64,000 nucleotides of DNA, from contig JALDNG010000001.1 in assembly GCA_024349245.1 (NCBI GenBank), positions 3,593,001-3,657,000 on the forward strand. Reading direction: 5' to 3'. Of the stretch, positions 33,610 through 45,385 are shown one piece after another. The stretch is from Neodontobutis hainanensis (taxonomy: Eukaryota > Chordata > Actinopteri > Gobiiformes > Odontobutidae). Numbering within the stretch: position 1 is the stretch's first letter; each line of letters begins with the position of its first letter. The notes under the pieces are model-generated. The model had not been told where the DNA came from, did no database searches, and was given only the letters and a program-made list of their open reading frames with translations. The translations under genes were made by a program, and so were the position numbers.

Positions 33610-34620
33610 ATATCCTTTATTTAACCAGGTGAAACATCATTGAGATTAAAAATCTATTTTCCAAGAGTGACCTGGCCAAGACGACAGCATTATATTATGT
33701 TTCAGACAAATACAGACATTACCAAAAACACAAATAACAACATTTACAATCAAAGTTACAAAAGTCAAAAGTTAATGTGTGCAGGTTTAAAAACAGTTAC
33801 ATTTTTCATGCTCATTAAGGTCACGCTACTTTAAAATAGATTTAAATTCGCCCAAAGTCACAGGTTCAGATAGATTTAGGTCCGTTTGCAGTTCAGTCCA
33901 TGCACAGGGGGCAGCTCCTGAAATGCTGCCTTGCCCTACTCCGTTCTAACTCTGGGAACCACCATTACAATGTTCTTCTGAGAACCCGGAACATACTGCT
34001 GTTGGTTTTTACACATGTATGTGCAGAGGTAAGATGGGAGGAGCCCAAGAATACATTTATTAATAAAAGTCAGCAAATGAAACCACCTGCGAACATACAA
34101 GGACGGAAACTCAGCTGCAGCATACAATGTACAATGGTGAACACGATTTCCACAACCATAAAACGTAAAGGACAATGATAAACAGTGTCCAGCTTTTTAA
34201 AAAGATGATCAGATGTATTCATAAATTGAGATCGCCGTAATCCAATAAAGGTAAAAAAGTTGCTGAAATGAAACGTTTCCTGGTATAAACAGAGAAGCAT
34301 GATTTGTTTCTGAAAAGAAAACTGAGCTTTAGCTTCAGTTTACGTAAGAGATGCTCAATATGTTGCTTGAAGGACAGAATATGACCCAGGGTTTGAGTTA
34401 TGGAGGTGTTTAGACAGTTTTTTTGGCCCCGTCTATAAAAGCCTTCTATGAGGCTCCTTTATTCCTCTTCATTTCCATCTTTGATAAAAGCCACTATTGC
34501 TGAATGTGGCAGGACTCAGAGTTATATATCAAATGTATAACGTGAAGAGGAATAGAGCAAGAACAGCACCTTGTGGAGCCCCTGTGCGTTCTAATGCCTT
34601 ACATACTGTGGTCTACCTGG
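33608..34620 (-). pseudogene. LINE (L2/CR1-like) 3' half: RT core, C-terminal domain and 3' tail
   Basis: Read on the minus strand: TGAPQGAVLALFLFTLYI (34512-34568), SESCH and a degenerate AIVAFIKDGNEEE block downstream of the RT core (34455-34510), then HIEHLLRKLKLKLSFLFRNK (about 34300-34365). ATFLPLLDYGDL (34228-34263) and LDTVYHCPLRF (34155-34190) follow, then the C-terminal PSYLC and VPRVRTE blocks (33930-34050) and a tail ending ACCTGGTTAAATAAAGG near 33612. The order of blocks is that of a non-LTR retrotransposon reverse transcriptase and its C-terminal region. Stops and frameshifts interrupt it, and the 5' part (endonuclease) is absent. Confidence 0.87.
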
Positions 34621-35958
34621 CAAATCTAACTCAAGACATAAAGACCTTCTGCAGCAGTACACAGAGTTGACCAGCACGTTTCTTAAGCTTAATGCTTTTT
34701 TTGATACTAACTTTTTGCATTGCTTACATGTGATCTGGCCGGTGAAAGCCGGACTGTCTTACTCTTCAAAAATTACAGTAGCGAGTCTGTGAAGGTTCTT
34801 CGTCATCCAGGGCATCTTGAAGAAGAGGTTGAAGCAAAGGCATCTGGACTAGGTTTTCAATTTTGGCCAGAGAGGCCAGATGGTTTGAGAGAGGTGTGAA
34901 GGAAGCCATTAGTTACAACAGTGTTCTGAAACCTAAATCAAAACAGTTTCACTCTAGAACAACAAAAACATCTGAATAGAACAGTGTCACTAACAACTCT
35001 ACTGAACCTTTAACTACTCTCAAATCAGGAGTCACACTATCCTTTCATAGCTAACAACTGTGAGACCAGAACATCCTGGTCCCATCAGGGTTAGTTTCAG
35101 ATCAAACCCCTCCCTCTAGAGATATAAGCTCAGCTCTCTTACCAGTTGATCTCAGAATTGACAACGTCTCTTGGAATTAGAGACAAAAAGCCTTTTTCAA
35201 AGACAAAACACCTTTTCTTCATTACAGTGTCACGGTTACGAGATATAAATTGGTAGATGTGGGCATGTCAACCCACTAACACCAATAACCATAGAAGCGA
35301 AAGTCTGTTCCACCTGAAAGACATATATGTGGGACTTTCCTTAAACAATCCTAACCAAAAAGTCACACACTATATATTAAAAGTAGTGACAAAAAATGAT
35401 AATGCAACATATATTAGACAAGTGTGAAAGTTATAGAGCAGATCTGCCAGACAATACAATCCATAGGTAAATGTATTTTCTTGATATCTAACCTATAAGA
35501 CGACACAGGGTTATGTTTGCATTCATTTAGTGCACCATTTTATCTGTCTCTATTTGTCTTGGCCTAATATAGATGACTTTTGCACTGCAGTTCCATGCAG
35601 TGGATAGTTATAAGAAAAGCTCAAACTGGTGTGAACACAAGCTGGTTCAGGAGAGAGAACCAAGGTTCCGAGCCTCCAGAAACAGCACAGTGCCTGACCA
35701 TTAAAGGGCGATCAGCTGCCTTGCTCACATAGCTAACAGTTAATGCCAGTGTAGTAGCTTTATGTAATTTGTTGATTAATATCAAATGTATTCTATTATG
35801 TTTTGTTACCTATAGCTCAATAACTGTTGAATTATATTGCTTGATAAACTCTGAAAGTTCAAGATCAAAGCTGTTCAATTTCAGCTAACAAAATGACAAA
35901 AGCTTTATGAGACAAAAAATAAATCCAATCTTGGACACATTTAATGCCCTGCTTTTGA
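34621..35958. other. unrecognised stretch, possibly more LINE-associated sequence
   Basis: 34780-34880 contains GTGAAGGTTCTTCGTCATCC, a phrase often seen in fish repeats, so the antisense LINE or another element may extend here. No coding similarity was readable. The rest is AT-rich. Confidence 0.35.
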
Positions 35959-35959
35959 C

Positions 35960-36560
35960 TATATTAATTCTCGCTGATCAAAATCACCATGGCGACGTCA
36001 AGTCTGCAGGTCAGTCCAACCTTCATCCAGCGTGCCTTTCTTGTGCAGCTTTTCCGTCACAGCAGCATCCTTCCCCTAAACCTCACACTGAGTGAATCGC
36101 CTCCAGAAAAGTCAATTTCTACTGTCCAACAGTGGATGGGGCTGCCTGTAGAGAGGAGGATTGTGGGAAAGGCGGCAGGCCGAGGCTCTGATGTTGTGTG
36201 GCCATTGGCACTATGCAGACGTTCGGCCCTCAGGACTGATGGCATTACTAAAGATTACTGCTCTGTGCTTGGCAGCGGCGGGGGACTTTTCTTGTGTGTT
36301 CCGTCCCGTGTTGGATGTTGTTATGGGCTGTATTATGGATGTGTGTGTGTGTTTCCCCTCTGGACAGATGGCGTGCCAAAGCCTGTTGAGCTGTTTGTCA
36401 CACTTCTCTCACTCAGGAGTGCTCGAACGGAGTGCAGAGGCCTTTCATGGCTCGCAAGCTGAAGACATACCCACACACCCGCGCTCTTACAGTTTGGATC
36501 TGAGGCAGCAGTTCTCCAGTGGAAAATCGGCGGCTCTGACTGCAGCACTTCTTAACATTC
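35960..36560. promoter_or_regulatory. weak candidate regulatory block
   Basis: Balanced-composition, repeat-free sequence with overlapping open frames of 157 and 158 residues in different frames. Neither shows a domain, and they overlap each other, so at most one could be real. I favour non-coding. Confidence 0.2.
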
Positions 36561-37454
36561 TACAACAGCTGACAAAATGGGTTCTAACTGTAACTTCAAC
36601 CTTAGAGGGATTCCATTTTAAACATTGTAAACACTGATAGAACTAACTAACTTTTTACCAAAAAAATGGATTTTTGACCTTTTTTTGATAAATGTTTGTA
36701 TAAACCACAGTTGGTCTATAGCCACCTTGTTTTTTGTCTGACTCTTTTGTAATAAAATAGTAATGTGTGATATCATAAAATATTTGCTTTGCCCACACTT
36801 TTCAGGAACAAAGAATTGTTTCCGAGTTCACAGACTCATAAATAATCTATCTTGTACAGTTCCTGGCAAAGCTTTTGCTCTTGAACAGCTGCCTGTTCTG
36901 ACCAAAAGGGTGTGTTCTAGATTTGACAATGTGTTGATTCGATAAAATTTGGTTACTGAATGGCAACTGATTTAATTACCTCAAGGTATCCTTCCACCTG
37001 TCCTTGAGAATATGGAGTCAGTAACATGGTACCTCTGATGTGCAACTCTTTTATCTGAACCAAAGAGAGAACTTTATTTGTTCGACTCTACAGTTGCAAC
37101 ATAGAGATTCACTTTGCAAGTTAAGTTGGTTGTCAGTGAATTTGATTGTACATACTGCACTTGTTTGAGGTAAATGTCCTCCGTACTGCTTTGGTTAACA
37201 GCTAATGCTAAGGCACAACAAAAACTCGCATGAAGTTTGACAAAATTACCCTACCACTTACTTCTCTTTTTAATCCAAACATAGTGTGCACAGTTTGACA
37301 GCCATATTTATGTTTCTATAGGTCTACATCCTGTTACCTCAGACTCTAGAACGACAGCTCATCAAGTTGAGTGACAAGTGGAGGGGGTTGTTCTGGAAAA
37401 AACACAGCATATTCTTGTTTAACATTTTCCACTGAATATTTTTTTCATATTTAC
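36561..37454. other. AT-rich unique sequence, nothing recognised
   Basis: No coding frame or repeat match seen. Confidence 0.45.
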
Positions 37455-37960
37455 TAGTCGGCGGCGAGGTTTGCACAGCTGAGGATTCCCCTGTGCTTGG
37501 AAACCGTGAGCCGTGGGTGGTCAGTTAGTGAAGCCATCAGTCGGAGGAGGTTACTTCTTATTGTAGTAGTCGTCCCGGCATCGCCCACGGGTGAACCTCA
37601 GCTGTTCCCCCCTTCTGCCTTTCCTCTGCCTCTCGCTCGTTTCATCCTCAACACCGCCGCCGCTCTTGGTGGAGCTGTCGGGAGGGGGCTGTGAGCTGAG
37701 GGAGGGGTCGATACAGAGAGGCTTCAGCGTTGTCGAGATGGATTAGCCGGATGACTTTGAGCCGTTTGTTCTCTTGTCTTTGAGCGAGCAGCCAGCTCAC
37801 TGTACTCCCCCCGCCGCCGCTGCACCCCTCCATAGCTTTATGTCTCTCAATCTTTCGGCTGTTTTTTTATGGGATACCTCATTAAGACTGCGCAGATGCC
37901 CAACACACACCTGCCCCAAAAATATCTCCCTCCAGCTAGAACACACAACAAACAGAAGCT
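37455..37960. promoter_or_regulatory. CpG-rich candidate conserved element
   Basis: About 500 bp of CpG-containing sequence (CCGCCGCCGCTGCACC near 37811) mixed with homeodomain-type words (GATGGATTAGCCGGATGAC near 37737, CCTCATTAAGACTGCGCAG near 37877). No repeat similarity and no plausible start. It could be a promoter-like CpG island or an enhancer. Confidence 0.37.
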
Positions 37961-38989
37961 TCCGTTTCACAAAGCTTTTTGGTATTTGTTCTTCCAAATT
38001 GTATATATTAACTGTTAAAATTAGCTTCCCTGTTTTAAAAGTACTTTTTTACGTATCATGTTTGTCCTGTGAAACAGATATCTTGATTTTAGCATCTAGG
38101 ATAGGTCTTCATCCAGGTTTTTTCAGTGTATCCAGGGTTGTGGCAGCTGTCGACAAACTTGTTTAACAAAAGTAAAGTTAAAACAAACATGGTAAGCGGC
38201 AAGTTCGACACTGTGCAGTTTGTATGACATTTCAGCTGTCTTATGGTTAATGCACCTAGTTATTTTGCCATTTGTTCCGGGTCGAGCCTGTCGTGTTGAG
38301 AGAGACCTTTTGCTTCGTAACCACATGTGTGTGTGAATATTAAACATAGCTCAATGAAATAAGTATGATTCTACTAATAGAGTGTCTAAAAATCATTAAA
38401 TCAATACAAGAATATATATTTTTGAATTTAAAATTATGCGATGCTACTAGCTCAAAGTTATGCAGTGTTACTTTAATGTCACAACTAATGCATGTATTTA
38501 ATGTGTTGTAGACAGTGTATGCAATCTTTTAATTCATGAAGCATGATCTGTAGAAGGCCAAATTTATCTAAAACAGCTGTTGCTTATAAACATAATCTCT
38601 GTTTTTGAAACTATTAGCATTATATCTTCTTGATTCTCTATCATCCAATCAACAGACTGCAGCGTTTTGCTCCACACTACACCCAAAGGTATGGTATGGT
38701 AATCTAATGTTGTCTTTTCAGAGGTCATGAACACCTACATATAATGAATGAATGAGTTTATTACAATGCAATATGAACAACTTCAAAATGTAGCTTTAAT
38801 TCAAATCCCATCTAAATAACGTTATGTTATATGCACATAGGAAAACAAAGTGAAAAAAAACACCACCATCCGCCATCTGCGTTTTGTGTTTTTTATCCTG
38901 AGACATGCTGCGATGTTTTGTGTTTACTAAGCGTACAGCGTGTAACACTTTGAAACATTAATACATCATTGTCTCATTAACTGTTATAC
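37961..38989. other. AT-rich unique sequence, nothing recognised
   Basis: No coding frame, repeat or structured element identified. Confidence 0.45.
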
Positions 38990-39545
38990 CTTTGGATAAT
39001 TATCCCAAACAGATGAGTCCGGCTTCAGGATGATTTGCAGCCCGTGTCTGGCTCTGGTGCCGCTGTTAGCCCCTGTCTCTGTCCCATTAAAGAGCTCATT
39101 TAGCCATAATTTTCACTTTCATTGTTTTGTCTAAACTGTACAGAATGTACATTGCTGCTCTTAAGGAGTTAAGTTTCCAGCTGCTGGACATGTGAAAGGC
39201 ATATGGAATGGCATGAGTGGATGTCTGCATTAAATAAAACCAAACTTTTTTCAGAAGGTCAGATTTTAAAAAGAAAAAAAGCAAAAATGCTGAAAAAAGC
39301 TGTTCACATTGTAACAATTTGTGTCACAGGCTCTTAAAACAGCATTTGTGCTGACCAGCCAGACACAATACATTTTATCACGGAAGCCCAGGGCTACCTG
39401 AAATCTCGCCTTGTCCCATCAAGCCATTGGGCTGGACTTTTTTACCAGCATGAGTGGTTTGAAGTCATCCCATCTTTGTTGGGGATGTAATAACACAGAG
39501 GCCACAGAGCTGAGAAGGCTCAAACACAATTGAGACAGTACAAAT
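38990..39545. promoter_or_regulatory. two neighbouring candidate conserved elements
   Basis: 38990-39115 and 39330-39545 are repeat-free blocks with mixed GC patches and AT words (AGCCATAATTTTCAC near 39101; CAGCATTTGTGCTGACC near 39341; GATGTAATAACAC near 39484). A less distinctive AT-rich segment separates them. Regulatory role is inferred. Confidence 0.3.
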
Positions 39546-40254
39546 TTGTGACTCGTTATAAGAGCGTAGGTGCTGTTTATTTTTTAACCCCCCTATGGTT
39601 TGAAGAGCTTGTGTGGCATGACAATAATACATAGGTAACAGGGAGAACAGAGAAATAATTATTTTGTATTATTTTGTAATGGATTACCCAATATCCACTA
39701 TGTTAGTAAAAGTGGCCGGCATTTGACCAAGTTTTGAATCTTTTGCGATGGATTTGCTAATTTCATTTTAACAGTTTGTCGGTCTATAGTCAGAGGAAAC
39801 AGAATGTAGACCTCTCAAACTAGAAATATGGCGGCCGTACAGTGAGCTAACCCTTAAACAATCCATGTATAACTGTAGTCTAGTGTAATAAAGTCCTAAA
39901 CATCCAGTGACTTGTGACTTGTAGGCTTAATGCTCATATAGGAATAGAGCAGCTAATTTTATCTACCCACTCACTGACAGCACACACATGTGGTCAGTTG
40001 GTAGCCATTTGCTTAAACCATCTTGTTTATGTAGAATTTACTCTTTTTTTTTTTGGTGGCTGGTACTCCCATCTATCAAAAAATCATTATGCTTAACACC
40101 CGTTGCTAAAATGTGCACACACTAAAACTACTACAACTTGATCATGACTTTTAGCCAATATTTTATCTGATTGGGACATCCTAGATTCAATTGAATTGTG
40201 AAAAGCAGTGTATCTCCATCTGTTCCAATATAAATAGACATGTACGTATATAAA
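39546..40254. other. AT-rich stretch, nothing firmly recognised
   Basis: Phrases such as ATGGCGGCCGTACAG near 39828 recall fish repeats but no family is assignable. Confidence 0.4.
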
Positions 40255-40830
40255 TGTAGCGTTTTCCCCCTGCTCCAGGTCCCTTCCTGTGCAACCTTCT
40301 CTCACCGTGCTTTGCTTCCTACCACCTCGCCGCCGCTGCCGCCTTCACCGTGTGATTGATGTCACGCTGCAGCATTAACACTTCTCACGCTGCTCGTACA
40401 CCAAAGCTCGGCGGGGGGATGGGCCGACGATTGATTACCTTTCTGCTCGGCGCTCAAAGACGAGGATCGATATTAAACTCCCGTCTTGCTTTTGTCTTGT
40501 TGGAAAACTTTCTCCAACCCCTCCTCAGCCACAAACAATCCTCCAAATCAGACACAAGGAGCTCCTGCAATTATCAAGGCACATTTGCATACAGAAAAAT
40601 AATTAAAACAAACAAAGTGAGTGTGGGACCCCCTGGAGAGAGGTGCTGGGGTAAGGGGGGAGGGGGTGATGTGGGCATAGAGAGAGGTTTAATTGCTCCA
40701 CGCCAGGGTTGTGCCATTTATCTTCAACTCCTAACTCCGACGCTGCTCCATTTGTCAAACAGGTTCAACTTTGAGTTTACATTTCAGGTTTTATTGGTGA
40801 GGAGACAGTAGCAAACCAGCGCTTATATCT
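40255..40830. promoter_or_regulatory. strong candidate conserved element with POU/SOX/TALE-like words
   Basis: Repeat-free block. It contains a PBX/HOX- or CRE-like TGATTGATGTCACG near 40354, GATTGATTACC near 40430, an octamer ATTTGCAT at 40583-40590 and a SOX-type AACAAAG at 40611-40617. TTTAATTGCTCC lies near 40688. A 151-residue frame crosses the block, but its sequence looks random. The concentration of developmental factor words in 350 bp supports an enhancer, though each word alone is common. Confidence 0.4.
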
Positions 40831-42040
40831 TTACACAACTTGAGGAAAAGTCAATTTACTCCATCTATAACTTTTAATGTCAGAATCCTTGTCCAACTAA
40901 AATTATACTCAAAAACTGTGCATGTTGTCTGTGATTAAAGAAAACTGAATGCGTCAGTCAAAATAATCTTTGCAATAGTGTGTAAATGCATCACACTCTT
41001 GGACATTTAAAGCTCCCAATGGATTGAGTTTTTACTTGTTCTTGTTGCTCCAGCGGTCCAGAGAGGACAAACTGAGCACTGCAGAGGAAAGGCACACTGA
41101 TGTTTGTTCAGATTTGTATATAGGTTTAGGGCATTTGTGAAATCAAATTATTAAAGAAAATTCATCTACTGACCTACCTCCACAGGGTTTGTCCATAGAC
41201 TAGAGTGTGTCCCTGCAGAGCTGCCGTAGATTCTCACAGGTTGTAGAAAGAATGTGAAGTATGTTATTGCTGCAGTACCATTTCACCACTAGATTGTTAC
41301 AGGAGAAATGCAAAGTGAAAATGCTTCTAGTCTGCTTGTTTACTGTGTCCTGTTCTTCTACAGGATCTTCTTCATAGACTTTAAACTTTAATTTTATGAT
41401 GTGGACTTTTGAAATTAAATGTGACATTGGGTAAAGCAAAAAACAAACACTGTTGTGGCTGCACCCCACAGCCGCTCAACTAGTGGTTTACATATTTAGT
41501 CTGGCATAGGTTTTGCGCCAGATTTCCTTCTTTGACGCAACTCTTTTAAGTACAATGGAGTTTTGGGAACCCTCCAGTTAGCTGGATGAGGAGCTAACAA
41601 AGAGCAGATAAATTGTCAATAGTTGTTGCCAATACTATATTTCCCAGAAAACCCTCATTGTCTTGTCTTCTGCTTCTCCACAGCCTTAAATAACAAGCAC
41701 TGGACATAAGCAGAGACAAACAAGTGATGCTCAGCTGAAGGATTAGCAAAACATTAGCACGTTTAGCAAAGTTGCACTTTAAGCTGATACACCTCCAGAT
41801 GGACATGCCACTTAATGATACCAGTGTTAATGAGGAAGTAAATTTCTACAGGAGACACGTTTATATTAATAAAAAATCACATGAGCTGAGTAGACTTTTA
41901 TGTCAAATTTGGAATTTAATGCAGCTCAGACAGTTCCTACAACCAATTGTTTCTGGCAGCCAGAGAGCGCTCAATTGGACATATAACACAGAAAATATAT
42001 TTGCCATTTTTTCAAAAAACAAACCTCTTACTGCAAATCA
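40831..42040. other. stretch without recognised gene; possible old repeats
   Basis: 41465-41560 (AACTAGTGGTTTACATATTT) and 41950-41990 (GCAGCCAGAGAGCGCTCAA) look like phrases from fish repeats. I cannot delimit or name the elements. Confidence 0.35.
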
Positions 42041-42044
42041 ACTG

Positions 42045-42475
42045 TGACCGTTGGCTGGGGATCCATCCATCGCGTGAGCAGCAATCTAGGCAGAGATGCC
42101 CGGACTTCCCTCTCCCCAGACACTTCCTCCAGCTCATCTGGGGGAATAGCAAAGCATTCCCAGGCCAGCCGAGGGCTCTCCTCCTAGTGGGACATGCCCT
42201 GAACACCTCCCCAGGGAGGCTTCCAGAAGGCATCCAGGTCAGATGCTCGAACCACTTCAGCTGGCTCCTCTTGATGTGGAGGAGCAGCGGCTCTACTCTG
42301 AGCTCCTCCTGAGTGGCTGAGCTCCTCACCCTATTTCTAAGGGAGCGCCCAGCCACCCTGTGGACGAAACTTATTTGCGGGATCTTATCCTTTCTGTCAT
42401 GACCCAAAGCTCGTGACCATAGGTAAGAATAGGAACGTAGATCAACAAGTAAATTGAGAGCTTTGCCTTGCCTTT
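42045..42475 (-). pseudogene. Rex3/RTE-type LINE C-terminal fragment
   Basis: The minus strand encodes the C-terminal region typical of fish RTE-clade LINEs. A 131-residue frame (42407 down to 42012) carries FVHRVAGRSLRNRVRSS, then VEPLLLHIKRSQLKWFEHL, LPGEVFRACPTRRR and WPGNALLFPQ. Upstream on - the sequence continues with a frameshift through an IYVPILTYGHELWV-like block (42385-42440). In a complete element this part follows the reverse transcriptase. The endonuclease and RT core are absent, as expected for the short 5'-truncated copies this family leaves. Confidence 0.88.
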
Positions 42476-42784
42476 TTCTGCTTCGCCTACGGATTGAGGT
42501 CTAACAATAGCCTACATCCCTAATATGAGATCAGTTTTTACCTAGCTGATGCTTCTAACAACATCCATCTTTATATCTCATGTAATAAGACATTTTAGTA
42601 ATTAGTATTTCCATTGTAAACTAAACCCAGCTGCAGCTTTACACAAAACAAATCTTAAAAATTAACATAGCCACTTCAGTCAATAAATGGATTCCATCCG
42701 AAGTTCAATTAAATGTTCTAGTCTATAATCATAACTGTCCAAAGCCAGCCACTACATAGAGCCATTCGATAAAAGGCTGGTTCT

Positions 42785-43140
42785 GTCATCCACTCACTTC
42801 CTCTTCTCTCATGTGTGTATATCCTCCGTTTGTGCTCTATTACAGCGTGTTAGTCGCGCTCTTTCTTTGTGTTCTCGGAGCAGACGTCCCGCTGACGCCG
42901 CAGGGTGCGAGTCGTCACACGAGCAGCACCGACCGTTAGTGAGTGGCGGCTTAAAACTCACATTTGGAGCGGATTGTTTGAAGCGGGAGGATAAAAGCGG
43001 TGACTCTCTGCAGTGAAGCCTCTGATGGACACTTGGTGGAAGATGGACGCGTCTTTAATTAAAGGCTGCTGTTTTCTCGACTCATGAAAGAACACTGACT
43101 GCATGGGCACCAGTTCATGACCTCAGTTAGGCTCCTCAGA
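42785..43140. promoter_or_regulatory. candidate regulatory island
   Basis: CpG-containing block (CCGCTGACGCCGCAGGG near 42890) followed by AT-rich words (CGTCTTTAATTAAAGGC near 43049). It is repeat-free, and the short frames crossing it show no motif. Confidence 0.3.
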
Positions 43141-43148
43141 ATGCAATG

Positions 43149-43330
43149 ATTCGCAAATTTAAAAAAAAACACATTTTATTTACAATTAAACACGTTAAAA
43201 ATATTAGGTGTTGAAACTGATCCATTTGACAATTTCATAAAAAATAATCACCCCTTTTGAATTTGACGGCAGCAACACGTCTCAAAAAAGTTGGGACAGA
43301 GGCCGCAAACTACATCTATAGAGCTGTGGA
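43149..43330 (+). mobile_element. Tc1/mariner-type terminal fragment, same family as 7520-8268
   Basis: Contains GATTCGCAAATTT, AACACATTTTATTTAC, GTTGAAACTGAT and AACACGTCTCAAAAAAGTTG in the order of the subterminal region of the element at 7520-8268, in the opposite orientation. A related GAGATGTGTTG-CGCATCAA piece occurs at 43851-43871. Both outer termini are missing. Confidence 0.6.
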
Positions 43331-43364
43331 ACAGTTTCAGAAAAACGTGATTACAGGTCTTAAT

Positions 43365-43625
43365 TTATGGTGTAATTACAGTGTAATTACAGGTCTACTT
43401 ACCTGGTAGTTACTGGATACAGGATTTACTTACTGGGTAAAGAGTGTAAATACTGGGTACAGGGTGAAATGAGTACACCTTGTACCCAATCCTTACACCC
43501 TGTAACAAGTATTTACACCCTGTACCCAGTAATTACTCTGTAAGTACCCCATAATTATACATGTATTTATGCTATATGTACACAGTAATTACCTAGTACT
43601 GGCCTGAAATCTAAAGTGTTACTCA
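43365..43625. mobile_element. palindromic MITE-like element
   Basis: The two halves are inverted copies: TACTGGGTACAGGGTG near 43451 is answered by CACCCTGTACCCAGTA near 43516, and the flanking GTAATTAC / TACCTGGTAG words are mirrored too. The outer parts read GGTGTAATTACAG on the left and GGCCTGAAATCTAAAGTG on the right. A short, non-coding, palindromic build fits a foldback-type non-autonomous transposon. A target duplication was not found. Confidence 0.6.
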
Positions 43626-44990
43626 ACTGGGAATATCCCTTCATCTACAGAATATTATATTCTCAAAAAATTAAGAGAAATATCTCTAAAAGGGACAAGG
43701 TCAAAGGTCGGTGTTGGAGTCTTGTGTTCTTTGGGCTTAATCCGCATTCATTAAAAATAAGTCTGATTCTGTTTTGGAAATCAACAGTTCAGTGCCAAAA
43801 TTTTTAACACTCCATCTGTTTTTTTTTTCTTCTGTTTTTAGTATTTTTTTGAGATGTGTTGTCGCATCAATTGTTCTATTTCACTTTTCTGCTCATTCTG
43901 TATACATTTATGATAAAAGTTAAATTGTGTGGATCCAAAATAACATGTAACTCATTTTAAGTAGGAAGTACAGTGTCTTTACAATTCAAAGGTTATAACC
44001 TATTACGGACATAATTCTGATTATTTAATTACATTTATGTAAATGACTGACCCTGCAGCCTACATATTGACCCCATAAGAGCTGTTTAAAGACTTGGGTT
44101 GTGTCAGGCTGTGTTGTGGTGTGGGTAAGACTTCTATAAGTCTTATTATTAGAATTAAAGACTATATTTTATAAATTTTTAGAAATGTATTGTGCTGTTG
44201 TGTCTGTTTTCACCTTTGGAAACAGTGCAGCAAAGCAAAGGCCACAATGCTGCAACATATCTCATTGATTTTTGAATAATCCTATGAATAATTCAAACAC
44301 GGAACTGTGGGTTGCAATATTTTGAAGCCATTTTTAAATTGTATTTCCTTTTGGCTCTTTTAATTCTAATAACCTTGATGTGGAAGTTGATCCAGACTAT
44401 GACATCTGCAAAAAGTTAAGTTTGACGGAATAAGTTTAAATGGAATGAGAGAGAACCATCATGGCTATTGAATATTTGTTTCTGTGGCCACTCCCGATTT
44501 AAGATGGCGTCTTTGAACTCAGTAATTGATTTTGTGATATGTGTTGGACTTCCCCTCTCTTACACACTTACCCCAGATAAAAGATGCGCAAAGTTTTTCA
44601 GTTTTTGTGAGTGTTACATGTTTTAAAATGTTAAATCATAGTTTATGCATCACAGTCAGTATGGACCCACTTAAAATGACAGCAGTATTTTAAAGAGGTA
44701 AAGTTCAAAAGGGGACAATGCACTAAAACTGCAGTTTCTAAAAAGAAAACAATTGACTGTTCCCAAGTTCTATTCCCAGCAAAATGTGTCATTATGTTTC
44801 TATAAATCAAAGACTTGCTGTTTTGTCAAGGAGTGACCAAATGTCTTTCTACACATGCCTTCTTGGGGTTTTGTTTATTTTTGAATTATATGATTATACA
44901 AATCTTAGTTGCATTTTCTCTTGTATGCATGACTCAATTCTAGCAACATTTTAATATCACCTCAAGATGACTTAAAGCATGTGGCCAAAC
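43626..44990. other. AT-rich stretch, nothing firmly recognised
   Basis: Apart from the small mariner-like piece near 43851-43871, no repeat or gene was identified. Confidence 0.4.
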
Positions 44991-44995
44991 ATAAT

Positions 44996-45383
44996 CTTGT
45001 ATCCACAACTTATTCTGCGCACATGATAATGTAATGGACACCGTTTGGTAATCTTGTGTTCACTTGTTGCACATCACCTTGGTTATCTTGGTTACAGATT
45101 TAGTAAGCTATACCATTTTGCAAAGGCCAATAACTGGCTCATAATTATTTTGCTCTTTTGAAATACAGTTCCCTTAAAAGGTTTGGAGCAACACTTTTTC
45201 AACTGACATGATATTGTCATGTCATGGCCACCTGACTTGGTTGTGTTGTACCCACAATTTTAATGATCCTGTGTCCATAAATTACTTATCCTTCCCCATG
45301 TAGCTATTTTTGCATCCCACATAAGGTTATCTTGTACCCACGCCTGGGTTACCTTTTTGGTCACAACTTGCACCCACAATTTA
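44996..45383. repeat. degenerate repeat of a CTTGTACCCACAATTTA-like unit
   Basis: The word recurs with mismatches at about 44996, 45053, 45246, 45267, 45330 and 45366, all in the same orientation, separated by 20-190 bases. It looks like the decayed relic of a tandem or low-complexity repeat. Confidence 0.5.
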
Positions 45384-45385
45384 GG

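Noticed and set aside
35989..36637. Two overlapping frames of 157 and 158 residues
   Set aside because: They overlap in different frames, look random and match no family I recognise.
37774..38166. 130-residue frame overlapping a CpG-rich block
   Set aside because: The sequence becomes AT-rich halfway with no change in frame quality; no domain and no splice support.
45172..45181. Perfect CArG box CCTTAAAAGG
   Set aside because: Such 10-mers are expected several times by chance in AT-rich DNA of this length, and no neighbouring muscle-type sites were seen.
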